From: Cryptomeria japonica
Taxonomy: Eukaryota; Streptophyta; Pinopsida; Cupressales; Cupressaceae
DNA: 64,000 nt
Direction of reading: 5' to 3'
NCBI RefSeq assembly: GCF_030272615.1
Contig: NW_026729143.1
Span: 1-64,000, forward strand
The notes under the pieces were generated by a model, which was not told where the DNA came from, ran no database searches, and saw only the letters and a list, made by a program, of their open reading frames with translations. Shown here in pieces: positions 29,594 to 44,045 of this stretch (positions within the stretch are counted from its first letter, which is position 1; each line of letters starts with the position of its first letter). The position numbers and the translations under genes are program-made.

Positions 29594-32423
29594 GACTTCA
29601 GATCAACAAGTATGCTTTTTGACTTAAAATTGTAGAACTTTTGCCCCCAGTTATTTTGATATTAGGGGAGATCAACTCTTGTTCTTTTTCTTTCATAGGA
29701 TTTTTATCCTTGACCTTGATTTTTTCAGAGTCCAATAGCTTTTGATTTTGATTTGAACTAAAGGACTTTTCTTTAGTTTTCACTTTTAGTTTTTTCTTTT
29801 CAAGGCTTAATTTTTCATCCCCAATTAGTAAGGGCTTTTGTAATTCTTGTTGATCCAAGTCTGGGAGAGGACTGGAAATGGAATAAGTGGATGATATGGT
29901 AAAGCTATGTGAGTTATCAAGAGGGTTGGTGATATGCTCAATAGATTCTTTGTTGGAACCACTCTTAGGACTATTGATATCAAGAGCTGCTTGCAGCACT
30001 AGAGGTGATTTGCATTCAGACATAGTAGCCACAACACTAGGTGGTTCACACCCAATTCCTTGGCATTGCAAATTTTTTGTAGGTTGTTCCTGTCGACTGA
30101 ATGTCTTAGGAGATAGTGGGAGTTGATCAGCATGACAGATATACTCACCACATCTCATGTCTTTAATCTTGAATTTTTCTTTTAGCTCTATTTGTTTGGA
30201 TGTAGAAGCCTTTAATGATTCTGGATCCACATAAGTTGATGAAGGAATAGCCTCTAAATTGATTGGGATTGTTATTTCTGATCTAGGTCATAGATTGTTG
30301 CAATATATGAATGGGTTAGGATCAGCTTTGATGATAACTTCAACTCCATTGTGTGAAAACTTGATACATCGATGGTATGTAGATGGTAATGCGCTCATCT
30401 CATGAATCCATGGACGTCCTAGCAATATGTTGTATGTGAGATCGAGGTCAAGGACTTGACAAACCTCATCTTTTGTAATTGGCCCAACTCTAAGAGGTAA
30501 AGTGACTATGCCTTTGGATGAATGCTCTTCATCATCATATGCTTTGATGGTAATTTTGTTTGTAGAATTCATAGCTTTATCAGAATATCCCAATTGTTTG
30601 ATAGTGCTCAATGTACAAATGTTTAGACCTGCTCCTCCATCTATCAAGACTCGCTTTATTCAATGTTTATGTAGGAAGGTTTCAATGTGTAAAGGTGCAT
30701 TATGTGGTTGGCTCACAGAGGCGTCATCAGCTTCTGTGAATGTAAGGGAGTGTGGAACAGAAAGGTATCCCACCAAGGATTGAAACTGGTCCATGTTTAG
30801 ATCAATAGGGATGGAAGTGTCTCTCAAGGTTTTGTCAAGAATGGCCTTATGTGCAGGGGATATGCGTAAAAGTTCAAGGATGGAGATAGGTGTGGGTTTC
30901 TTCCCTAACTGTTCTACAAGGTCATACTCAAGTTTGGTTGATAAGGAAGTAGTCTTTTTAGCTGGAGCACCTTGTAAAGTGAATTTTCCTCGATGAGTTG
31001 TAACATTACACTAAGAGGTAGGTTCGGAAGAAGATCTAATTCCTTTCAGGACAACCTTGGGTCTTTGGGTAGAATTCTCATGCGTTTTGTCCTTGATGAT
31101 AATGGTAGAGACATAATTGTCCATTGAAATGTGATCAACAATTGAATCATAGTTATAGGATTCTTTGGTATAGTTGGTTTGCTCATCTATGGCTTTAGCT
31201 TTTTCCTTGTCATGTTTTGGGAATGGATCTTTAAAGATCTGATTTTTTAAGAATTTTTTTGCATCAAAATTAAAATCACAAAGAACAGATGTTGTGTATA
31301 ATTATGAGATATTTCCAAAAATGTAAGAAAACCCGAACAATTCACTGATTTGCTCTCAAAATTAATTGTTTATGAAAAATCATAAAAAATTCATAGAAAA
31401 TGAAAATGTGCTCCAAAAATTCTAAATTTTGGATTGAAATCTATTGATACTGTCTTCAACTTGCCAATAAAATTCTGTGCAAAAATTCTAATACGTTTGT
31501 GAGATAGGATCAAATCTCTCCAAGATCTTGATTTTGTGTCCAAAACCCTAGCTGCACAAGGTTTTCTCCAAATTGTTTTACAAAACAGCAATATAGGGTT
31601 AGAAAAACCTGCAAAAAACATAGATCTAACAAAAATCTATGTCCCATGGGGCGTGCCAAAATGTATATGGTGAAAATGGAAAACAACAATATTGAAAGAC
31701 TAAATGAATTCAACCACAAAACCCTAGCCTAACAACAACAAAGATCCACCATAACTTATGAAGATTACCTAAGACAATGCAAATCAAATGAAATCACAAA
31801 GATTATACCATCACATGTCCAATAGGGTTTAGATCTCCATTCTTCCTATCTCCATTTATCTTGCTTGATATATTTGCTCTTAGATTTTATATGTGCACAA
31901 GAGCTCAACAAAGAACGGAAATGTGGTTGAAAGTAGGCTTGATCGCATATGCAAGTTTGAAAGTGTAATGTAGTTGAGAAGTCAACTAATCAGGGTTGAT
32001 AATGAAGGAAGTGTCCTCTTATATAGAAGACACTGTAGGAAATGGAGGGATAAGATTGGAGGTGTAAGAGATAAATAGTCAGCTAGGATTAGAGGGTAGG
32101 TAGAGAAAATAAGAAAATAATGAAAGGGTAGGTAGTGTAGGAATTAAGAGATGAATGACATGTGTCATGGGTAGAAAAGGTTAATGAATTAATTAAATAA
32201 ATAAAGATTTATTTAATTAATAGAGGAAGTGGGATCAATTAAATAAATAAGATATCTATTTAATTTAGGAAAAGGATAATTTAAATAAATAAAAGTATTT
32301 ATTTAAATGAGAAATAAGGCTAAAAGAGGATAAATGAATTAGTTAAATAAATAAAGATTTATTTAATTAATAGAAGAATTAGGCTTAAAATAATTAAATA
32401 AATAAAGATTTTAGTTGTCTACA
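29594..32423 (-). mobile_element. Ty3/gypsy fossil, unit 2
   Basis: Same truncated element as at 704-3557, with its LTR at 31662-32423 (762 bp, shorter than in unit 1) and the retropepsin-like remnant at 30288-30647. One private amino-acid change (Val to Met) is seen in that remnant. It is broken in the same way as unit 1's copy and abuts the end of unit 1 directly. Confidence 0.8.
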
Positions 32424-33395
32424 ACTATAATTTAGTTGCATTTCATTTAAGTGAATTTGTTATAAAGAACATTCATTCATCCATGTAGTGCATTCATTTT
32501 AAATATGCATTCCTTTCATCATCCTTTAAGTTCATTTAGAATTCATTTCATAGGTGCATTTTTCCCCATTTTGTTTCATCTAGATTCATGAGATGCATGC
32601 ATTATCCTCCAATTGCACTAAGGTGCAGTTATTCATTATCCTTTAATTGCATTAAGGTGCAGTTATTCATTATTCTTTATCCCCTATTTGCATTTGTTTG
32701 CATTATCATTTCAATCTCATTTATCACTTAGTTATGTTTTGAATCATTTTAGTCATTTAGATTAATTTTAAATACATCTCATAAACATTACATCATTTAG
32801 ATACATTCATTTAAGTGCATTCATACATAAACATTTGTATCAACATTTGTTCATCCATTTAAAGTGCATTCATACATCACATTTGCATACACATTTGATT
32901 CACTTAGATTCATCTTACAACATGCATCATTTACTCATATCATATCATAAAAAATGAACAAGTATTATCTATCACAAACATCATTATGCATTATTTCAAC
33001 TCATTATTTTTGCATACATCATCATCATTACATCATAATTAACATCATTACCACAAGCATCGTCCATCTTCTACCTGCATCCACATAATTAGACAAATCA
33101 TCCATAGCATGCATCTAGAAATCATATCATCACCATGTATATATAGTAATCAAATCATCCATAGCATGAATCTAAGCATAACTCATAATCATCATCCTGT
33201 ATCAACAATATACGTGTCATCATACATATGCATATAATATCAAAGCATGGGATCTCTTCATATATCACATTAAAAAAAAAGATTACATGTATCATAGTAC
33301 AATGATGTCAAAATATATCGACTACCAAAATCCATCCAAGTCACAGTCCAAAATAATAATGTAACAAGTACCTAAAATATCTCAAATGGCACTCT

Positions 33396-35346
33396 GGCCA
33401 GATGCTGCACCACGACTACCCCCTACTCCTCCCCAACCACCTCACTGAGGAGGACCCATAACACCCCCACTTCTCTGAGCCCTCTGTGACCACTTTGATC
33501 TTGCCCACCGCATCTTAGAATAGCTCAGTGCTTGCTGACTAACTGGCACAACCAGCTCATATATTCCCCACCAATAGTCAATCTCTCCACTTGCCTGTCA
33601 CATCTCCCTCAACACCACCTCAGTTGGACCCTATGCCTATGCTCCCTCCAAGACTTGGACTCTATCCTGCACCTCCCTCAACCTGTCCACCAGATCATCT
33701 CTCTCTTTCCTCACTACAGTCAGCTCCACCTCCCATGCAAATAGTTGGACATCTCTAGCTGCAATCTCTGCCTCGCTATCCTCTAACCGAGTCTGTGAGT
33801 GTAAAATCATATACTCCCATACATCTCCATCTCCTCCACCTATCTCTCCCCCTCCCATCTCCATAGGAACCTCTCCTCCACCTATGGCTCCCTCTCCCAT
33901 CTCCATAGGCACTACACCCCCACCAATATCCCTACCTCCTTCTTTGGCAGCCCCTCGTATCAGTGGACCCTGTGATAGTCGCAACGACTCTCCCCCTCTA
34001 CCTCTCCTCTGTAATCATCCTCCTCCACCACCTCCACCTCCAAATCCCCCTCCACCACCAAATCCTCCTCGTCCTCCACCTCCTCCTGCTCCACCAAATA
34101 CTCCACCACCTCCATCTCCTCCTCCACCTTTTCCTGCTCCACCAAATCCTCCTCCACCACCTCCATCTCCTCCTCCTACTCCTCGACCTCCTCTCTTCCT
34201 CCTTTATCATCTCCTCTCATCCTCAAAAGGTGGTATAGGCTCGATCGGATCTGAAATCTATATAATCAGATGTGCAGTATGATACTGTGTGTACTCCTCT
34301 GTCACCCCTGCATCGACAATCTCAGGCCTCATATGCCCTGGTCTCGCCTGTAAATTCTGGAACTCTATCAAGGCCTGATCATATGGTAACATTGGTCCCC
34401 ACTAAAATCTCTCCCGTACTACCCATGCATACTCCCCTGAGCCTCTCGACAATCCCTACCTCCGTCAAAACTGCCTCATCACTCTCCCTGGCACCTGTCT
34501 CTCTATAAGGTAGGATGTGCGCCCAATCAAAAAGTGTGTCATAAATACATACAGTAGCACTTCTGCATCATCCTCCCAAGGCTCACACTCGATATACAAC
34601 CTCCATATCACTGTATCTAGGTCATCTAAAGCCCGTCACAAAAAATCCAACTTCCTCAGATGGGGCTGGCTCATCATCCCTCCATACATATAAACATAGG
34701 GCTGATATATCACCCTAAATATCAAGTAGACTGTTCGTGTGACTGGCAAGTGCTCCCAAGCCCAGATGTGTAGTAATGTGATCCCTACTGCTAGTGATCT
34801 CTTCTCTCGGTACACCACCTCGTGTAGCTCCCTATAAATATGTGCTAGCACACATGGTCCCCAGGCATAGTGGGTCCTCTCAGTCATCATCTTCTCAATC
34901 ACCTGGTCCCAACCAACGGCTAGTCCATGTGAACGTCAGTCGGGGCACACCAAACCCCCGACGATCCTGGATAAAACTATTGGTAAAGGCTCATACAATG
35001 CTACTATGTCCTCCTAGGATACAAAGTCATCCTCAATATAAACATCATCAGCAAATATTCTCTACACCGTCGTCGTCCCTAATGCTTGATCATAGGTCAC
35101 CAGCTCCCCTCTAATCAGGATGTGTAGTATCCTCCACACATCCTCTAGCATCACTGTCATCTCTCCCATCGCCAGGTAGAAGGTACATATCTCACTATGC
35201 CAATGCTCGGCCAGTGCTGTCATCAGTCCGCAATTCATCCGAATCACGGGACGATAGATCATATCGTACAAACTAGTCGCAGCGACGCAGAATCTGTCTG
35301 CCTCTGTCAGCTGCTATGTGGCAGGATGCTGCTCCGGCATCTGTAG
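33396..35346 (-). pseudogene. Plant mobile domain gene remnant, unit 2
   Basis: Counterpart of 4530-6480: PMD core pieces at 35271-35062 and 34902-34636, the Gly-rich tract at 33996-34206 and the coiled-coil-like end at 33637-33984. No base difference from unit 1 was noticed in the PMD core, so the copies decayed before the array formed. Confidence 0.7.
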
Positions 35347-35610
35347 AACAGGCACGTCCTCCTACACACATCAACAAACATTAGTTGTTTTGGTACAAAC
35401 TTTCTTAAGTTTTCAACCTAGACTATCAACAGATACTTTGATCAAGTATCTTCGGGTCTCAATAGGTAATCGATTATGGCAATCCTAGACTACAACAGAC
35501 ATTTATCATAATGACCTAGTCTCAAGGGGGCTGCTATAATTCACCAAAACAACCAATCAAACAATCAACTGAGACATCAGGCTATGTTCTCTAACACTGG
35601 GGAATTTTTA

Positions 35611-35886
35611 TCACAATAGTGCTATTCTGCTCACAATAGCGCCACAATTTGTGCACAAAAGTGCTAAACAATCAAACACGCTAAATTAACTACACAACAA
35701 TGCTATTCAATAACAACAGCACTACAACAAACATACAAACGTGCTAATACTACAATACCACTACTACTATGTAATGAAAGCACTAAACCTAACACAAGCG
35801 CTACAACTACTATACAATAGCACCATTGCGGCATAATAGTGCTATTCTAGGCGACAATAGCATTAAAACATGGTTTTAGCGCTATT
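35611..35886. repeat. Degenerate minisatellite with TAGCGCTA-type core, unit 2
   Basis: Same irregular array as at 6745-7020, without visible change in copy number. Confidence 0.6.
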
Positions 35887-36338
35887 ATCTTGATTGGACT
35901 TTGATGCCTGAAAAAACATGCCAAAAATGCACAAAACACAAAATTCAAAATTTGTGTATAGCTGGTTTGTAGTTGTCTGGCTGTTGGAATCGACAGATCC
36001 ACTCTAGCCGGTGATCTTCTATAGGCATAGGCATGACGATCGTTGCTCACTCCTTCACCAAAAATTCCCTATCAGAGCTCTAAACTGCCAAGGAGATAGG
36101 TGCAAATGAGCCTATTTTTTCCCCTTCCCCCCCATATATACCATCCAGCCCTAACCCTAATTCACCCCGCTTACTGTTGTGGTCCCTCTAAACTTCCAAC
36201 GTCTCTCATTTCCTCATTTTACCCCCATTTTTCTCCCATCATTTCACCGTTATTGCTAATTTCTTGTATTCTACCTCCCCTCAACTTCTTGTTCTTTTTC
36301 GAGAGATCACCCGATTTTTTGAAATTTTTTAGCCCATC

Positions 36339-37900
36339 TGTCGAGGGGACATAGCACCCACTAAATTAACATTTATGGGGCATATTTCTTCACACCTATT
36401 TTTCTTTCTTTGAAACGATGTGATAAACCGCACCGTCTCAAAGAGGGGCAAAAGTAGTCACATAAATCTGTCCATTTAATTAAATGAATATTTACTATTT
36501 ATTTGATTATTTAACTATTAATAATCAGTTAATTAAATTAAAATTTAATTAATTCATCCTCAGCCTCTTCTCCTATTAATTAAATAAATTATTCAATTTA
36601 TTTAAATATTAATTAAGCTACATTCTTAAGGAATTAAATGAATAAAACATATTTATTGAATTTAACCCTCTTTCCTCTTTTAAATAAATAATAAAATATT
36701 TATTTAAATCCTTAAACTACTCCCCCCCTCCCCCCACTTGCATTCTCCTACAAATGCAAGTTGCACCTATTTAGTTGAAATAAATGAATTTTATTTTAAT
36801 TAAAATCCTATTTTCCCTCACCCACCAAACCCACTTACATCTTAAATCCCCTTCTAGACAATTCTAACCACTTTCTAAATTCTTCTAAACCATTCCTAAT
36901 TTGCCTAATCCATTTCCTAAATATTGTCACATTCCTAGGCAACTTGAAGTCACTTCTCAAAGCCTCAAAGTCTTTGAAAAGCATTAAAGGCTTTATGTAT
37001 TCAACAGGTTAACGCCTAAAGTATTCCAAACCATTAATGGCTCTTACATGACCATTAATGCTTAACTCAACTCACCCACATGGTTAGAGACTTTCCTCTA
37101 ACTTAACCATCCTTTTGACTCATGGGTCTCTTCAAGCATTAATGGTTAACTCAACTCACCCACTAACTCTTGTACAAGAGTTTAGCCATTGGATAAAGGC
37201 ATTATTCATTGGATAGCGACTTTATTCATTCAACTCAAGCTTAACCTTAACTCCTAACCTAACCTTCATGTCATTTCAAGCATTTAATGCTTCTTCCCTC
37301 TCCTCTCAAGCCATCTCATGTTGGCATTTGTCATCCTGGGATTGGGTTGAAAGCCCTCACATGGATCATAAATCTTTCTATCTTGACCCTTGTTGAGATT
37401 ACTTAATCTCAACCATCCATTGCCCTATTTTTCCTATAAATAGAGCCCATTCCTTCATAATTCAGATCCAGAAATCTTGTATGCATCTAATCTATAGTGA
37501 AATTTAAGAGATCATTTTAGGAGTCATCTAATCTACATTGTTATTTTGGTTAAAACCAAGATAGCTTAATTAGGCTTTCTCATATTTCGCTTGCATTTGC
37601 ATATTTTAAATCATTTTTCATAAATCTTGAATCTCCATAAGACTTCCATAGTAGTGCAAAGAGCTAAGGGCTACACTCATGTGGAACTTGGAGAGGAGAG
37701 GAACAAGGGAGAAGCTACTATGAACATGTTGGCAAGCATTTGGAAGGGTCTTGTGTCTTTCTTTTGTTTTTGCATACTTTCCATTAAATGTTTGATCTCT
37801 CTTCATATGCTTGCTTAGGATCGTATTTCGTTTATGATACTAACACTAACAGTTGATTCTTGAGTCTTTTGTTTGTGTTCCTAACATCCTATTTTGCAGT
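36339..37900 (+). mobile_element. LTR-like block in plus orientation, unit 2
   Basis: Counterpart of 7473-9034, with the TATA box CCTATAAATAGAGCCC near 37436. The boundaries are equally uncertain. Confidence 0.45.
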
Positions 37901-38236
37901 GCATCGGTTATAGTAAATGGTACATGTATAAAAATGTGTGTAAATAAAGACAACATAATGTGCAATGTATGAAAATATATGTAATTGAATAAGAATGATA
38001 GAATGAAAAGAAAGAAATTAATTTAAACAACAGTTATATCGTTTATTGAAATATAACTATATTAAATAATTATCTAATCCACTGAAATAAACTCAACATT
38101 AAATAAAATGTGTACATATTTCACATAGAATAAATTATTAAATTATAAATGATAAAAAAAATTTGTATTTGATTTCAATGTACACTTTCATCTAAGAAAA
38201 ATAGACATTCCAACTATGAAAAAGTTGTAGTAATTT

Positions 38237-38382
38237 TGACGTGTAGGATCACTTCAAGTATTAAAAAAATAATGTTCTAGCAGAACACCCCATAGTCATA
38301 TTATTCGCACCAAACTAGAGTAATTACTTGGCACCCAATCAAAGCTAATTAACACTGGTTATTTGCACCCAGTCAAGGTCAA
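38237..38382 (+). promoter_or_regulatory. Candidate stress-response elements upstream of the ankyrin gene, unit 2
   Basis: TGACGTG (38237-38243) and the adjacent pair GTCAA/GGTCAA (38372-38382) are conserved from unit 1, so both ankyrin copies keep the same proximal promoter. One substitution (G to A) lies in the leader near 38592. Confidence 0.3.
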
Positions 38383-38610
38383 AATGTTGTATCTGTTCCA
38401 ACGAAAGAAAAAGTGAGATTCCAACTAAAGTTGTGGAAACCCTGAAGTGTAAGATGTGGATACTTGTATTTTTAATGTTTCCCTTGTGGAAAAACTGAGA
38501 CCACATATTCTATTATGTAGTTTCTGGCATAATACTGAATGTAGTATTATTCAATCCTATTACAAAGAAGCGTGCCTTGGTGTTGAAGGCTATAACGGCA
38601 GATATTTAGC

Positions 38611-41270
38611 ATGGCCACTGAGGGTCAACAACTCGGCGGAAGGATCGATCCTGACGCCTTCAAAGCTGCGGTAACGCGTTTAAGGATCGATCAACAACTG
38701 AGTTCCCAACTTAAAGCAGCTCTCAACAATATTACACCTGGAGGGGAAAATACTCTTCTCCATTTGGCTGCTAGTGTAGGAAATCTACACTTCATTCAAC
38801 AGCTCCTGCAACTCAATCGTCAACTTCTGAAGGAAACCGATCCCGAAGTGAAGCCTCTGCTTGTGAATGCTACCAATGCCGAAAAGGATACTGCGTTACA
38901 CTTGGCTGCGCAGGGAGGTTTCTCCAACGTTGTGAAGATTCTACTCCAACAACCAGAAAGTGGTGTGGATCTCCGCAATAAGCTTGATGAAACAGCTTTG
39001 TTCAAAGCCTACGAAAGCGGCAATTTAGAGACAGTGAAGGCAATATTTGACGCATCTCCGTCGAGCTTACTCGAAAGTACGGTGCACAAGAGGAACTGTT
39101 TATCTGTTGCAGTAAACAGAGGAGATTCAGGTTATTTTATTTCGATTTTAGGATTTCTTTGCCTATAAGTTTGTAAAAGTATCTGCTAAGCATCTCCTAA
39201 TTTAACGGTTCAAGACAAATATCATTTTGTCCCCAATTTTTTCTTTATCTTAAATAACACGAGGATGATTGTCTATCATGTTTCAGTTCTTTCTATTTTT
39301 TCAAGTCGTTTGATTATGTTGTTTCTATTTTACTTCAGCTTCTGTTCGTTTACAGTTGATAACCAATGAGTTCTTCTTTACTTCTTCGTGTATTTAGTTG
39401 AATTCTGTATTTATGTTGTTATATTAGTTGAGGTCTGTATCGCTTCAACAAAGGTAAATTAGGCATTCTCTTACCCTTGGCCCTTCTTGAAGAACATCTT
39501 ATCTAACTTAAGGCAATGATTTTGGATGCTTCTTTTACAGATCTAGTTGATCATATACTAAATTTATCAGATGCGAAGCAGTTAATCCAACGTAAGGACG
39601 AACTTGGCAACACAGCTCTGCATATAGCTGTTGAAAGAAACTACGTGCATATAATAAAGAAGTTAATAAAATTTGAGGCCGAACTGTGTTATTGGGTTAA
39701 TGACAGCCAAGAAACTCCCATCTGTGTGGCAGCGAAATTGGGTCATCTGGAAGCAGTACAAGAGTTGATAAATGAGAGGCCAGACGCTGTCGAAATACGG
39801 AATAGTTGTGGAATGAACGTTCTGCACTTAGCTGCCCTAGTTAGGCAAGTGCGAATTGTTGATTACCTGAACGAAGAGGTAGGCTTATCATACTTGGTCA
39901 ACAAGGGACTTGACAAACCTCCACATGAAGAGCCTCTGCGAAGTGGAGGAAAGACAGATCCGGCTGAAAAGAAAGATCCAAAAGATGAGCCCGTGAAAAG
40001 TGGAGGAAACACAGATGCGGGTGAAATGAAATCTCCTTTTTCGAGGATAAGTGAAGGAGACACACCACTGCATATTGCAGCAAAGAAAAAAGACTTGAAT
40101 GTAAGTCTCTTTTTATACAAACCTCTGTTTGTCACTGCTGAAGTTTGTTCTTTCAACCAATTACTGTGTACAGCTATATAAGTTTTGGGTTTGTGTAGAT
40201 TCTTAATCTAATCTCGTCTATATATAGAGTCAAATTACTGAAAGTATTTCTACTGAAGACAGAAATTAAAATCATCACGGCAAGAACTTCCGTAGAAGAA
40301 ATCTTTATGCATAGTTAGTTCCAATAGATCATTTAATTTTTATGAACTTATTTGAGTTTGCATTTTTCAGATGGTGAAGTCGTTGCTTTGTATAGCGGGG
40401 ATAAACAAGTTTGCTGTCAACAAGGCAGGCTTAACGGCCTTTGATATCGTGAGAGAGAACACGCACTATCACGAATCTGACAAGATAATTTCAGTTCTGG
40501 CCAGTTATCCTTCCAATCGCAAGCCATTCTTGTACAGCGCTCCAAAGGTGAGTGCAGAGAAACATGAGGTTGCTGTTGAGATGGTGGACAAAACATATGA
40601 GGACAGGCGCAACACAGAACTAGTGGTGGCAGTTCTATTAGCGACAATGTCATTTACGGCAGCTTTCACTGCTCCGGGCAGTTTCGTGACGGACGATGGG
40701 AATGGAAATGGGGACTCAAAGGGATCGGGAATTTCGCCTGCGCCTGCGCCTGGAACTGGCTCAGACAAGAGTTTAGGTTCGCCGATTCTGCTTCCGTTGG
40801 CCTCCTTCAAGGTTTTTCTCATCTTTGATTGTGTGGCATTCTTTCTGTCGCTCTTAGTGGTGCTGATGTGGCAGATGAGTACACCTATTACCACGGGAAA
40901 TAAGGTATTGTTCCTCTGTATTACCAACCTATTGGTTTGTGCCACGTTTGCCTTTACGGCCTATGGCTTCATGCTTGCAGTGTATGCCATGCTTTCCAAC
41001 ATGAATCCCGAGCTGGCTTGGTTCATTCTTGGGGCGTGCTTGATCATCTGCTTCTGTGGTAATTTCACTTTTTTCTACATGGCTGCAAAGTTTACAGTGA
41101 AGAAGGCTAGGTTTAACCACCTGAACGGTCTACTTCCTTTTCTTTCTGACCGTCTGGGGGAATACGTGTGGATAAAATTAGAAAGATGGGGGCTTTTGGA
41201 CTTGGTGCGCCGGTCCAAAACCAAGTGGCTTGCTATCCTATACTACCATAGCAATGAGAACGATAAATAA
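38611..41270 (+). CDS. Ankyrin repeat / PGG domain membrane protein, unit 2 (3 exons)
   Basis: Exons 38611-39130, 39541-40100 and 40371-41270, with the same GT-AG introns and a 659-residue product as the unit 1 gene. Two amino-acid differences are visible: residue 221, in an ankyrin helix, is Glu here and Lys in unit 1 (GCCGAAC against GCCAAAC), and residue 483, in the loop between the first two membrane helices, is Pro here (SPAPAPG) and Leu in unit 1 (SLAPAPG). All ankyrin units, the 19-residue duplication in the linker, the EDRRNTELVV start of the PGG domain and the four membrane helices are retained, so it looks functional. Pro at 483 restores a Pro-Ala run and may be the ancestral state (inference). 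Confidence 0.93.
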
Positions 41271-41525
41271 GGTTTGGGAAAGTTGCTTTTGCAAGTCTGA
41301 TACAGTGTTGCAGCTTCTTATTTCTACATGACTTTGATCGTATTCAACTATGTCTTATAATATTAAATGTTTTCATATTATTAGAAGTGTACAAAGTATC
41401 TACATCTGTGTTCAAATCAGATACTTGCGTGCTTAGAGCTGATTTGATATGTGTATGCTTCAAGTTGAATGTTAGATTTACTGTCAATAATATTTTTGTA
41501 AATTATTTTTATATTTAAATGATTA

Positions 41526-43736
41526 TATTTATGATTCTTGAAAACAAATAAAGTGTATAAGGGTGTTTAGTCTTTTGATTGAAGATTGTGGGTTCTTGAT
41601 GAATGGATAGATTATTTTGCCTTTGTATTTGGAAATGCAATCTCTCTTCATTACAAAAGAGGGTGGGTCCATATAAAGTAAGGGACCTTATCTAGACATG
41701 ATCATACAAGTACATCATTAAAAATGCATTCCTTATGAGAGCCTAAAAGATAGAAGAAAAATATTCCATGAATAGCTTCCATCTCACAAGTGAACTTTTA
41801 CGAATAAAATAGGAGATTGCTCAACTAAGTAAGAAATATGAACATTTGACTAACCTAAATTTACATTTATAAATATGAAACCAAAAAATCCAACAAAAAT
41901 CATTTGTAAACATAAAAATTAATAGGTAACACAGTAACACAAAACATCTGATCATCCAAGCTTGTACTTTTGCAACTCTAGATGGGGAAGGTAAAGAGCA
42001 TTAGTTGGTAATTTATTTATTTATTTTTGTTTAAATATGAGGCTAAGGTGTGTAATTATGTGGTCAATCATGTGACTATAGAAATGATCCTAGACAATCA
42101 AATGACTAGATCTAAGGAAAAAAGAACTAGATGAGAGTTCGTGTGTGGATAAGTGTCATAACTTCTTAGATAAGTATAATGTATGGTAGTGTGCGCATAT
42201 AAAATTAGGTAACTATTCATGGGAATGCATATGTATATTAATATACCTAAGGATAGGAGAATAGTCAAAATTCCATACAATATTGCAGTATTGTTCATAA
42301 GATATATGTATCCAAGCATTTCCTAAAAATATTCACAATATTGCATAGAAAATAACATATATATGCTAGTTTCATAATTATATTTTCCGTTACATTGAAT
42401 TGTGTCTGAATCCTAATTGATCATGCATCAAAAATATTATAGCACTCAAAAATGTTCATGTAAATTTGATATCTAATTAGATATAGATTATATGAAGTTG
42501 ATGTGTCCATATAAGTAATCAACCCTATTAAGACATGATAACTTAAATAATAATTTAACTATATACTTTCAACATGCTCTCATCATGAGAACCTACAAAA
42601 TAGAAAAACAAATGTCCCATTGGTAGCTTGTATCTTACAAGTGAAATTTGAGAACAAAAGAGAACATTACTTATCAAAATGTCCCCTTAGTTTGAATTAA
42701 TTAAAGATAGGTGGGTAATAGAAAATTGATAACTATATCTATTATATTTAGAAATACATATCATGAATAAGGGTATGTAATATTTTGATTAACTAATTTT
42801 GATTTCTAATGAAGATTCTAGATTATTTTATCTTTGTAATTTAGAAAGGCAATCTCTCTTCATAAATATGGTCTCAAATTCTATATTAATCCTTTGTTCT
42901 ATAAAGTTAAAGATTAGAATTATGGGTCGAATTTGTGATCATGAAATCTTTATATTCTTATGGCTTGACAAACATTTTGCTTCCCTCTAGGTGAAACTCA
43001 ATCTAGTCTTATCTTCTTAAACATCTCGAGACTATCAATAGTTTGAAATAACTTGAATGATCTTTATTATGTCTTTAAGAGATAAATTTCCTTAATTAAA
43101 TCCCTAGAAAATGTACAAATATTGATGATAGCAAGCAAGGGCTATCAATTACAAGTTTGTTATTCTTTTTCATTTATTAAATCTAAATGTTTCACTATTT
43201 ATTCTACTTTAATACTAGACAATGAGAGAGGATTCTTGAAAGATGACAAATATGGAATAAATAAAACTAAATTTCATTAAATTGTAACTCATAACACCTA
43301 ATGATGTAAGCTTCTTTTTTTTTTCAACTCTAGGTGAAAGTAAAAAGGATTATTTGGTGAAAATTAATTATATTTATTAATTTTTAAATATGAGGCTTAG
43401 GTGCCGAATTTTGTGGTCAATCATGTGACTAGAAAAATAATCTTACACAATCAAATGATTAGATCTAGACAAGTAAGAACTAGATGAGATTTTTTTGTAA
43501 GGGTGAGCGTCATAACTTCTTAAATATAAACAAAATGTATGGCAGCATGCACATATAAGGTTGGGTAACTATTCATGGGAATAAATGTGTGTAATAGGTA
43601 GATAGAAGGATATGGGAATAATTTCAACTCCAAATAAAATTTCACCATTGTACATAAGATACATGTATCAAAATATTTCCTCAAAATAATCACAACATTG
43701 CATCGAACATAACATATATATGTTAATTTATGTCCT
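41526..43736. repeat. Ancient diverged direct duplication, unit 2
   Basis: Counterpart of 12660-14870, with blocks at 41961-42376 and 43321-43736 as the clearest pair. The possible ankyrin poly(A) signal AATAAA is at 41547-41552. Confidence 0.6.
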
Positions 43737-44045
43737 ATCCTTTTGGTGGTTCTTTATTCTCTATCTTTTGATGACAAGACTCCCTTTTCAAAATAATGTG
43801 ATGATTAGAAAAGTTCATTTGTCTGCTTTGAAGGTGCCTACTCCACTACTCTGAAATGTTTTACGAGTAATGTTGATGCTTCTTTGACTATTGTTCATTG
43901 TAAGAAAAGAAGTTAGTCCTTGATTGTTCCTAACATAAATGCAACCTGACTAAAACATTGGAAATATGTCATATTGTTCTCTTTTTAATTTATTAAATAC
44001 AATAAAGCTATTATTCATTTTCAAAACAATTTACTCCACTTCCAA